DNA of 64,000 nt from Sisyra terminalis (Eukaryota; Arthropoda; Insecta; Neuroptera; Sisyridae), in contig OY292274.1 in assembly GCA_958496175.1 (NCBI GenBank), positions 69,202,630 to 69,266,629 on the forward strand, read 5' to 3'. Within the stretch, counting starts at the first letter, position 1. Each line of letters begins with the position of its first letter. Below are positions 9,934 through 21,300 of the stretch, piece after piece. The position numbers and the translations under genes are program-made. The notes beneath the pieces are model-generated. The model ran no database searches. It was not told the origin of the DNA and saw only the letters and a program-made list of their open reading frames with translations.

Positions 9934-11133
9934 ATATGCTACCTTACAACTAACCTCACACTAAAATGTTGTGAAGTAACCAATAAAAATTTTTTCCGTC
10001 AAAATTATATATTTTTCGTGAATAATATAGTGCATAATTAAAAGCATTGATTGCAACTTGTGTGTTACCAACATTTGATGCAATCATTGACTTTTAACAT
10101 TTAATAAAAAAAAAAAAACTTATTTTTAAGTAATTGAATGAAAAAATATATTTTTTTTAGATTAAACTTCAAGAATGGACCAAAGAAAAAAGCGCTAAAT
10201 CCGATTCTTTATCAATAAAAATGTCTGCCAATGTGTCAGACTAGAACTTTATGATTTCCCATAGTTTGAATTTTCCGCGCCAAACTTTGAACTTTTCTTC
10301 GATCAGTGTAATTTATAAAAAAATCGAGAGGATTAAAATCTTTTCAAATACTATACTTGAAGATAATATAAACGCTTACATGTTTTATACTATAAACTTT
10401 TAAACATATAGGATATACATATTAAAATAATTTTTAAATTTACCAATAAATATTATCGAAAATTCAATGTTTATTAAACAAAAAAAAAAAAGGGTTGTCG
10501 TTAAAGAAATTCATACTTCTATGTAATCATAAAAAAAAACGCTTTGAAAGCTATGTTGGAAAAAGTTACATTGTAAGGCCAAGTTGGATAAATCAAAAGT
10601 TTAAAATTTCTTCTTATAAAGCTCTACTTATTATCAAGAAGAAGATGAAGGATTTCTTAAAGATTTTTTTAAAATTTTAAATCTTTCACCCAAAATAAAC
10701 TTGTTTTCAATGAACCTCTTAAGCTATTTTTTTTATAAAATAAACCACTAATTATCAATTTATTGGATTATTTTCATGGAAAAGTTTGTAGATCAAGTTG
10801 GAATTTAGGGTGTCTATAATTATGCATTGTGATAAATGATAATGAACTTTGAATGTTATGTTGATTTATACTTCTTGTTGAAATAATTGAAAAGTCACGC
10901 TATTTTAAAAATGAAAAAAAAAATGATCTTAACATAAATCATATACTAATTGAAACCAATATTATCATTAAAAGTTATGTATCTCTTTTCGTTTCTAAAT
11001 AATATATTATATATATAAACTATACTGCAATTATTTAAATGTAAATGTAACACTTTGCTGTTAACATATTAAATTAAATAAAAATAATTTAAAAAAAAAT
11101 CCAAGCATATTTCCATGCTAGTTGTAATATTAG

Positions 11134-11361
11134 TGCATTGAACTTACCAATATTCAAATATTTACCCCACAAACATATCTTTTCGAATTGAGGAAATGCA
11201 AGTTGGAGGTAAGTACGTGCATTTCCTGGCAGACACATTTATTTCAGCGACAGACATCATATGTCGAATCGAAAATGAAAAATGGCATACGACAGACGAA
11301 AAACGAAAATGCATTCCAAACTTTATATAGAGTTATATATGCACTACTGCCATTGTTGTAG
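11134..11361 (+). other. Open frame with embedded strong splice-donor match
   Basis: A plus-strand frame stays open for 75 codons, from after the TAG at 11131-11133 to the TAG at 11359-11361. It has no ATG near its start. Inside it, GAG|GTAAGTA (GT at 11209-11210) matches the 5' splice-site consensus closely. Around it, a perfect 10-bp inverted repeat (AGGAAATGCA at 11191-11200, TGCATTTCCT at 11218-11227) could fold over the donor. Frames of this length are expected a few times by chance in a flank of this size, so a real exon is possible but unproven. Confidence 0.2.
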
Positions 11362-11687
11362 CTACGTTATATGTTTACGATTCTCTGTTATCATTTCAAA
11401 AGTACCTACATAAAATTTCAGGGAAACCATACATTCATTTTTAAGTGGATAAGCTTTGCCATTGGGAAACTTTAAGAGTTTGTGTACTATTAGTACTTAC
11501 CTGGCCATATTTTTGAGATCAATATGTCTTCCAATAAATGCAAGAAATTTAAAGATTATAAGTCTTTAAAATGCAAACTTGGTTTTACGACCGAAACTTT
11601 AACGACTTATAGTTTTTGATATATAAGGAATGTAAATGAAAAATTAATTTTTATTTTACAATTTACGTCAACTTTTCCCAAATAAAA

Positions 11688-11705
11688 GCCACTTTCCGAA
11701 GTGGC
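11688..11705. repeat. Tight hairpin beside the array edge
   Basis: GCCACTT at 11688-11694 pairs perfectly with AAGTGGC at 11699-11705 over a TCCG loop, 33 bp before the inverted satellite fragment. Hairpins of this size occur near the 3' ends of Helitrons, but no CTRR end follows at the expected 10-12 nt, so I do not assign it to one. Confidence 0.6.
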
Positions 11706-11738
11706 ATTGGAACTCATCAAGCCATCGAATCTTTAATC

Positions 11739-11806
11739 GCATGTAATATCGTTATATAAGGGATGATGTTCAAAACAAATACAGTTTTGTGTTCGTAACA
11801 ATTTTT
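11739..11806 (-). repeat. Inverted satellite fragment at the array edge
   Basis: The 64 bases 11739-11802 match the reverse complement of the array monomer at 54 of 64 positions without a gap. The matched part runs from the monomer's GTACATGC block back through TATATAA and GGTTCG to ATTGTTACGAAC. Four T (11803-11806) separate it from the first forward monomer. The segment 11739-11771 and the forward 11812-11844 form an inverted repeat matching at 31 of 33 positions with a 40-nt loop. Both arms share GAACATCAT, where other monomers read GATAATCAT, so the two sides have a common history. It marks a head-to-head inversion at the end of the array, or the end of a foldback-type element from which the array grew. 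Confidence 0.85.
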
Positions 11807-14800
11807 GGTTCGAACATCATCCCTTATATAACGATGGTACATGCAATTGCTGAAGAAGCCACGTTCGTCTCTCCCTCTTAGTGGGAAGTGTTCATCCCTT
11901 AAACCGCATTTTCATCCCTTTAAAGTGGTTTGTTTTGGGAAAAATTTGCACAGACGGCCTTAAACTTTCGATTGGCATCATAAAAAAAAATAAAAAAAAT
12001 TGACGTTTTTCGTGAAAAATCAACGATGGTTAACCCACGGTTTTTTTTGGCTAAAAATTTTTTTGGTTCGAATTCGAAAACGATTGTTATATTATCATTC
12101 TATACATTGTTACGAACCCGAAACTGCCTTTGGTTCGATAATCATCCCTTATATAACGATGGTACATGCAATTGCTGAAGAAGCCACGTTCGTCTCTCCC
12201 TCTTAGTGGGAAGTGCTCATCCCTTAAACCGCATTTTCATCCCTGAAAAGTGGTTTGTTTTGGAAAAAATTTGCACAGCATGCACAGATGGCCTTAGACT
12301 TTCGATTGGCATCATAAAAAAAAATAAAAAAAATTGACGTTTTTCGTGAAAAATCAACGATGGTTAACCCACGGTTTTTTTTGGCTAAAAATTTTTTTGA
12401 TTCGAATTCGAAAACGATTGTTATATTATCATTCTATACATTGTTACGAACCCGAAACTGCCTTTGGTTCGATAATCATCCCTTATATAACGATGGTACA
12501 TGCAATTGCTGAAGAAGCCACGTTCGTCTCTCCCTCTTAGTGGGAAGTGTTCATCCCTTAAACCGCATTTTCATCCCTTTAAAGTGGTTTGTTTTGGGAA
12601 AAATTTGCACAGACGGCCTTAAACTTTCGATTGGCATCATAAAAAAAAATAAAAAAAATTGACGTTTTTCGTGAAAAATCAACGATGGTTAACCCACGGT
12701 TTTTTTTGGCTAAAAATTTTTTTGGTTCGAATTCGAAAACGATTGTTATATTATCATTCTATACATTGTTACGAACCCGAAACTGCCTTTGGTTCGATAA
12801 TCATCCCTTATATAACGATGGTACATGCAATTGCTGAAGAAGCCACGTTCGTCTCTCCCTCTTAGTGGGAAGTGCTCATCCCTTAAACCGCATTTTCATC
12901 CCTGAAAAGTGGTTTGTTTTGGAAAAAATTTGCACAGCATGCACAGATGGCCTTAGACTTTCGATTGGCATCATAAAAAAAAATAAAAAAAATTGACGTT
13001 TTTCGTGAAAAATCAACGATGGTTAACCCACGGTTTTTTTTGGCTAAAAATTTTTTTGATTCGAATTCGAAAACGATTGTTATATTATCATTCTATACAT
13101 TGTTACGAACCCGAAACTGCCTTTGGTTCGATAATCATCCCTTATATAACGATGGTACATGCAATTGCTGAAGAAGCCACGTTCGTCTCTCCCTCTTAGT
13201 GGGAAGTGTTCATCCCTTAAACCGCATTTTCATCCCTTTAAAGTGGTTTGTTTTGGGAAAAATTTGCACAGACGGCCTTAAACTTTCGATTGGCATCATA
13301 AAAAAAAATAAAAAAAATTGACGTTTTTCGTGAAAAATCAACGATGGTTAACCCACGGTTTTTTTTGGCAAAAATTTTTTTTGATTCGAATTCGAAAACG
13401 ATTGTTATATTATCATTCTATACATTGTTACGAACCCGAAACTGCCTTTGGTTCGATAATCATCCCTTATATAACGATGGTACATGCAATTGCTGAAGAA
13501 GCCACGTTCGTCTCTCCCTCTTAGTGGGAAGTGTTCATCCCTTAAACCGCATTTTCAGCCCTTAAAAATGGTTTGTTTAGGGAAAAATTTGCACAGCATG
13601 CACAGATGGCCTTAGACTTTCGATTGGCATCATAAAAAAAAATAAAAAAATTTGACGTTTTTCGTGAAAAATCAACGATGGTTAACCCACGGTTTTTTTT
13701 GGCAAAAATTTTTTTTGATTCGAATTCGAAAACGATTGTTATATTATCATTCTATACATTGTTACGAACCCGAAACTGCCTTTGGTTCGATAATCATCCC
13801 TTATATAACGATGGTACATGCAATTGCTGAAGAAGCCACGTTCGTCTCTCCCTCTTAGTGGGAAGTGCTCATCCCTTAAACCGCATTTTCATCCCTGAAA
13901 AGTGGTTTGTTTTGGAAAAAATTTGCACAGCATGCACAGATGGCCTTAGACTTTCGATTGGCATCATAAAAAAAAATAAAAAAATTTGACCATTTCCGTG
14001 AAAAATCAACGATGGTTAACCCACGGTTTTTTTTGGCTAAAAATTTTTTTGATTCGAATTCGAAAACGATTGTTATATTATCATTCTATACATTGTTACG
14101 AACCCGAAACTGCCTTTGGTTCGATAATCATCCCTTATATAACGATGGTACATGCAATTGCTGAAGAAGCCACGTTCGTCTCTCCCTCTTAGTGGGAAGT
14201 GTTCATCCCTTAAACCGCATTTTCAGCCCTTAAAAATGGTTTGTTTAGGGAAAAATTTGCACAGCATGCACAGATGGCCTTAGACTTTCGATTGGCATCA
14301 TAAAAAAAAATAAAAAAATTTGACGTTTTTCGTGAAAAATCAACGATGGTTAACCCACGGTTTTTTTTGGCTAAAAATTTTTTTGGTTCGAATTCGAAAA
14401 CGATTGTTATATTATCATTCTATACATTGTTACGAACCCGAAACTGCCTTTGGTTCGATAATCATCCCTTATATAACGATGGTACATGCAATTGCTGAAG
14501 AAGCCACGTTCGTCTCTCCCTCTTAGTGGGAAGTGCTCATCCCTTAAACCGCATTTTCATCCCTGAAAAGTGGTTTGTTTTGGAAAAAATTTGCACAGCA
14601 TGCACAGATGGCCTTAGACTTTCGATTGGCATCATAAAAAAAAATAAAAAAATTTGACCATTTCCGTGAAAAATCAACGATGGTTAACCCACGGTTTTTT
14701 TTGGCTAAAAATTTTTTTGATTCGAATTCGAAAACGATTGTTATATTATCATTCTATACATTGTTACGAACCCGAAACTGCCTTTGGTTCGATAATCATC

Positions 14801-15312
14801 CCTTATATAACGATGGTACATGCAATTGCTGAAGAAGCCACGTTCGTCTCTCCCTCTTAGTGGGAAGTGTTCATCCCTTAAACCGCATTTTCATCCCTTT
14901 AAAGTGGTTTGTTTTGGGAAAAATTTGCACAGACGGCCTTAAACTTTCGATTGGCATCATAAAAAAAAATAAAAAAAATTGACGTTTTTCGTGAAAAATC
15001 AACGATGGTTAACCCACGGTTTTTTTTGGCAAAAATTTTTTTTGATTCGAATTCGAAAACGATTGTTATATTATCATTCTATACATTGTTACGAACCCGA
15101 AACTGCCTTTGGTTCGATAATCATCCCTTATATAACGATGGTACATGCAATTGCTGAAGAAGCCACGTTCGTCTCTCCCTCTTAGTGGGAAGTGTTCATC
15201 CCTTAAACCGCATTTTCAGCCCTTAAAAATGGTTTGTTTAGGGAAAAATTTGCACAGCATGCACAGATGGCCTTAGACTTTCGATTGGCATCATAAAAAA
15301 AAATAAAAAAAT
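11807..15312 (+). repeat. Left-edge block with 325-bp units and a 659-bp dimer
   Basis: Units here mix types. A 325-bp form lacks 9 bp, leaving GCACAGACGG in place of GCACAGCATGCACAGATGG; it is seen in the partial first unit and in units 12334, 12993 and 14654. The pair 12000-12658 (334 plus 325 bp) is repeated at 12659-13317 with no difference that I can see. GACCATTTCCGTG starts mark units 13986 and 14654. The 9-bp form occurs nowhere else in the window. Confidence 0.85.
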
Positions 15313-18300
15313 TTGACGTTTTTCGTGAAAAATCAACGATGGTTAACCCACGGTTTTTTTTGGCAAAAATTTTTTTTGATTCGAATTCGAAAACGATTGT
15401 TATATTATCATTCTATACATTGTTACGAACCCGAAACTGCCTTTGGTTCGATAATCATCCCTTATATAACGATGGTACATGCAATTGCTGAAGAAGCCAC
15501 GTTCGTCTCTCCCTCTTAGTGGGAAGTGTTCATCCCTTAAACCGCATTTTCAGCCCTTAAAAATGGTTTGTTTAGGGAAAAATTTGCACAGCATGCACAG
15601 ATGGCCTTAGACTTTCGATTGGCATCATAAAAAAAAATAAAAAAATTTGACGTTTTTCGTGAAAAATCAACGATGGTTAACCCACGGTTTTTTTTGGCAA
15701 AAAATTTTTTTGATTCGAATTCGAAAACGATTGTTATATTATCATTCTATACATTGTTACGAACCCAAAACTGCCTTTGGTTCGATAATCATCCCTTATA
15801 TAACGATGGTACATGCAATTGCTGAAGAAGCCACGTTCGTCTCTCCCTCTTAGTGGGAAGTGTTCATCCCTTAAACCGCATTTTCAGCCCTTAAAAATGG
15901 TTTGTTTAGGGAAAAATTTGCACAGCATGCACAGATGGCCTTAGACTTTCGATTGGCATCATAAAAAAAAATAAAAAAATTTGACGTTTTTCGTGAAAAA
16001 TCAACGATGGTTAACCCACGGTTTTTTTTGGCAAAAATTTTTTTTGATTCGAATTCGAAAACGATTGTTATATTATCATTCTATACATTGTTACGAACCC
16101 GAAACTGCCTTTGGTTCGATAATCATCCCTTATATAACGATGGTACATGCAATTGCTGAAGAAGCCACGTTCGTCTCTCCCTCTTAGTGGGAAGTGTTCA
16201 TCCCTTAAACCGCATTTTCAGCCCTTAAAAATGGTTTGTTTAGGGAAAAATTTGCACAGCATGCACAGATGGCTTTAGACTTTCGATTGGCATCATAAAA
16301 AAAAATAAAAAAATTTGACGTTTTTCGTGAAAAATCAACGATGGTTAACCCACGGTTTTTTTTGGCAAAAATTTTTTTTGATTCGAATTCGAAAACGATT
16401 GTTATATTATCATTCTATACATTGTTACGAACCCGAAACTGCCTTTGGTTCGATAATCATCCCTTATATAACGATGGTACATGCAATTGCTGAAGAAGCC
16501 ACGTTCGTCTCTCCCTCTTAGTGGGAAGTGTTCATCCCTTAAACCGCATTTTCAGCCCTTAAAAATGGTTTGTTTAGGGAAAAATTTGCACAGCATGCAC
16601 AGATGGCCTTAGACTTTCGATTGGCATCATAAAAAAAAATAAAAAAATTTGACGTTTTTCGTGAAAAATCAACGATGGTTAACCCACGGTTTTTTTTGGC
16701 AAAAAATTTTTTTGATTCGAATTCGAAAACGATTGTTATATTATCATTCTATACATTGTTACGAACCCAAAACTGCCTTTGGTTCGATAATCATCCCTTA
16801 TATAACGATGGTACATGCAATTGCTGAAGAAGCCACGTTCGTCTCTCCCTCTTAGTGGGAAGTGTTCATCCCTTAAACCGCATTTTCAGCCCTTAAAAAT
16901 GGTTTGTTTAGGGAAAAATTTGCACAGCATGCACAGATGGCCTTAGACTTTCGATTGGCATCATAAAAAAAAATAAAAAAATTTGACGTTTTTCGTGAAA
17001 AATCAACGATGGTTAACCCACGGTTTTTTTTGGCAAAAATTTTTTTTGATTCGAATTCGAAAACGATTGTTATATTATCATTCTATACATTGTTACGAAC
17101 CCGAAACTGCCTTTGGTTCGATAATCATCCCTTATATAACGATGGTACATGCAATTGCTGAAGAAGCCACGTTCGTCTCTCCCTCTTAGTGGGAAGTGTT
17201 CATCCCTTAAACCGCATTTTCAGCCCTTAAAAATGGTTTGTTTAGGGAAAAATTTGCACAGCATGCACAGATGGCTTTAGACTTTCGATTGGCATCATAA
17301 AAAAAAATAAAAAAATTTGACGTTTTTCGTGAAAAATCAACGATGGTTAACCCACGGTTTTTTTTGGCAAAAATTTTTTTTGATTCGAATTCGAAAACGA
17401 TTGTTATATTATCATTCTATACATTGTTACGAACCCGAAACTGCCTTTGGTTCGATAATCATCCCTTATATAACGATGGTACATGCAATTGCTGAAGAAG
17501 CCACGTTCGTCTCTCCCTCTTAGTGGGAAGTGTTCATCCCTTAAACCGCATTTTCAGCCCTTAAAAATGGTTTGTTTAGGGAAAAATTTGCACAGCATGC
17601 ACAGATGGCCTTAGACTTTCGATTGGCATCATAAAAAAAAATAAAAAAATTTGACGTTTTTCGTGAAAAATCAACGATGGTTAACCCACGGTTTTTTTTG
17701 GCAAAAATTTTTTTTGATTCGAATTCGAAAACGATTGTTATATTATCATTCTATACATTGTTACGAACCCGAAACTGCCTTTGGTTCGATAATCATCCCT
17801 TATATAACGATGGTACATGCAATTGCTGAAGAAGCCACGTTCGTCTCTCCCTCTTAGTGGGAAGTGTTCATCCCTTAAACCGCATTTTCAGCCCTTAAAA
17901 ATGGTTTGTTTAGGGAAAAATTTGCACAGCATGCACAGATGGCCTTAGACTTTCGATTGGCATCATAAAAAAAAATAAAAAAATTTGACGTTTTTCGTGA
18001 AAAATCAACGATGGTTAACCCACGGTTTTTTTTGGCAAAAATTTTTTTTGATTCGAATTCGAAAACGATTGTTATATTATCATTCTATACATTGTTACGA
18101 ACCCGAAACTGCCTTTGGTTCGATAATCATCCCTTATATAACGATGGTACATGCAATTGCTGAAGAAGCCACGTTCGTCTCTCCCTCTTAGTGGGAAGTG
18201 TTCATCCCTTAAACCGCATTTTCAGCCCTTAAAAATGGTTTGTTTAGGGAAAAATTTGCACAGCATGCACAGATGGCCTTAGACTTTCGATTGGCATCAT

Positions 18301-21300
18301 AAAAAAAAATAAAAAAATTTGACGTTTTTCGTGAAAAATCAACGATGGTTAACCCACGGTTTTTTTTGGCAAAAAATTTTTTTGATTCGAATTCGAAAAC
18401 GATTGTTATATTATCATTCTATACATTGTTACGAACCCGAAACTGCCTTTGGTTCGATAATCATCCCTTATATAACGATGGTACATGCAATTGCTGAAGA
18501 AGCCACGTTCGTCTCTCCCTCTTAGTGGGAAGTGTTCATCCCTTAAACCGCATTTTCAGCCCTTAAAAATGGTTTGTTTAGGGAAAAATTTGCACAGCAT
18601 GCACAGATGGCTTTAGACTTTCGATTGGCATCATAAAAAAAAATAAAAAAATTTGACGTTTTTCGTGAAAAATCAACGATGGTTAACCCACGGTTTTTTT
18701 TGGCAAAAATTTTTTTTGATTCGAATTCGAAAACGATTGTTATATTATCATTCTATACATTGTTACGAACCCGAAACTGCCTTTGGTTCGATAATCATCC
18801 CTTATATAACGATGGTACATGCAATTGCTGAAGAAGCCACGTTCGTCTCTCCCTCTTAGTGGGAAGTGTTCATCCCTTAAACCGCATTTTCAGCCCTTAA
18901 AAATGGTTTGTTTAGGGAAAAATTTGCACAGCATGCACAGATGGCCTTAGACTTTCGATTGGCATCATAAAAAAAAATAAAAAAATTTGACGTTTTTCGT
19001 GAAAAATCAACGATGGTTAACCCACGGTTTTTTTTGGCAAAAAATTTTTTTGATTCGAATTCGAAAACGATTGTTATATTATCATTCTATACATTGTTAC
19101 GAACCCAAAACTGCCTTTGGTTCGATAATCATCCCTTATATAACGATGGTACATGCAATTGCTGAAGAAGCCACGTTCGTCTCTCCCTCTTAGTGGGAAG
19201 TGTTCATCCCTTAAACCGCATTTTCAGCCCTTAAAAATGGTTTGTTTAGGGAAAAATTTGCACAGCATGCACAGATGGCCTTAGACTTTCGATTGGCATC
19301 ATAAAAAAAAATAAAAAAATTTGACGTTTTTCGTGAAAAATCAACGATGGTTAACCCACGGTTTTTTTTGGCAAAAATTTTTTTTGATTCGAATTCGAAA
19401 ACGATTGTTATATTATCATTCTATACATTGTTACGAACCCGAAACTGCCTTTGGTTCGATAATCATCCCTTATATAACGATGGTACATGCAATTGCTGAA
19501 GAAGCCACGTTCGTCTCTCCCTCTTAGTGGGAAGTGTTCATCCCTTAAACCGCATTTTCAGCCCTTAAAAATGGTTTGTTTAGGGAAAAATTTGCACAGC
19601 ATGCACAGATGGCTTTAGACTTTCGATTGGCATCATAAAAAAAAATAAAAAAATTTGACGTTTTTCGTGAAAAATCAACGATGGTTAACCCACGGTTTTT
19701 TTTGGCAAAAATTTTTTTTGATTCGAATTCGAAAACGATTGTTATATTATCATTCTATACATTGTTACGAACCCGAAACTGCCTTTGGTTCGATAATCAT
19801 CCCTTATATAACGATGGTACATGCAATTGCTGAAGAAGCCACGTTCGTCTCTCCCTCTTAGTGGGAAGTGTTCATCCCTTAAACCGCATTTTCAGCCCTT
19901 AAAAATGGTTTGTTTAGGGAAAAATTTGCACAGCATGCACAGATGGCCTTAGACTTTCGATTGGCATCATAAAAAAAAATAAAAAAATTTGACGTTTTTC
20001 GTGAAAAATCAACGATGGTTAACCCACGGTTTTTTTTGGCAAAAAATTTTTTTGATTCGAATTCGAAAACGATTGTTATATTATCATTCTATACATTGTT
20101 ACGAACCCGAAACTGCCTTTGGTTCGATAATCATCCCTTATATAACGATGGTACATGCAATTGCTGAGGAAGCCACGTTCGTCTCTCCCTCTTAGTGGGA
20201 AGTGTTCATCCCTTAAACCGCATTTTCAGCCCTTAAAAATGGTTTGTTTAGGGAAAAATTTGCACAGCATGCACAGATGGCCTTAGACTTTCGATTGGCA
20301 TCATAAAAAAAAATAAAAAAAATTTGACGTTTTTCGTGAAAAATCAACGATGGTTAACCCACGGTTTTTTTTGGCAAAAAATTTTTTTGATTCGAATTCG
20401 AAAACGATTGTTATATTATCATTCTATACATTGTTACGAACCCAAAACTGCCTTTGGTTCGATAATCATCCCTTATATAACGATGGTACATGCAATTGCT
20501 GAAGAAGCCACGTTCGTCTCTCCCTCTTAGTGGGAAGTGTTCATCCCTTAAACCGCATTTTCAGCCCTTAAAAATGGTTTGTTTAGGGAAAAATTTGCAC
20601 AGCATGCACAGATGGCCTTAGACTTTCGATTGGCATCATAAAAAAAAATAAAAAAATTTGACGTTTTTCGTGAAAAATCAACGATGGTTAACCCACGGTT
20701 TTTTTTGGCAAAAAATTTTTTTGATTCGAATTCGAAAACGATTGTTATATTATCATTCTATACATTGTTACGAACCCAAAACTGCCTTTGGTTCGATAAT
20801 CATCCCTTATATAACGATGGTACATGCAATTGCTGAAGAAGCCACGTTCGTCTCTCCCTCTTAGTGGGAAGTGTTCATCCCTTAAACCGCATTTTCAGCC
20901 CTTAAAAATGGTTTGTTTAGGGAAAAATTTGCACAGCATGCACAGATGGCCTTAGACTTTCGATTGGCATCATAAAAAAAAATAAAAAAATTTGACGTTT
21001 TTCGTGAAAAATCAACGATGGTTAACCCACGGTTTTTTTTGGCAAAAATTTTTTTTGATTCGAATTCGAAAACGATTGTTATATTATCATTCTATACATT
21101 GTTACGAACCCGAAACTGCCTTTGGTTCGATAATCATCCCTTATATAACGATGGTACATGCAATTGCTGAAGAAGCCACGTTCGTCTCTCCCTCTTAGTG
21201 GGAAGTGTTCATCCCTTAAACCGCATTTTCAGCCCTTAAAAATGGTTTGTTTAGGGAAAAATTTGCACAGCATGCACAGATGGCCTTAGACTTTCGATTG

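Larger units (their letters stand above)
9414..11687. other. AT-rich flank before the array, no clear gene
   Basis: No gene can be called. Short frames such as 10495-10680 are within chance expectation. Notable structures are a 37-bp hairpin at 9770-9806, an imperfect inverted repeat at 9803-9933, and a segment at about 11130-11470 with less extreme AT content. The last has an open frame and a strong splice-donor match. These are listed separately. Confidence 0.6.
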
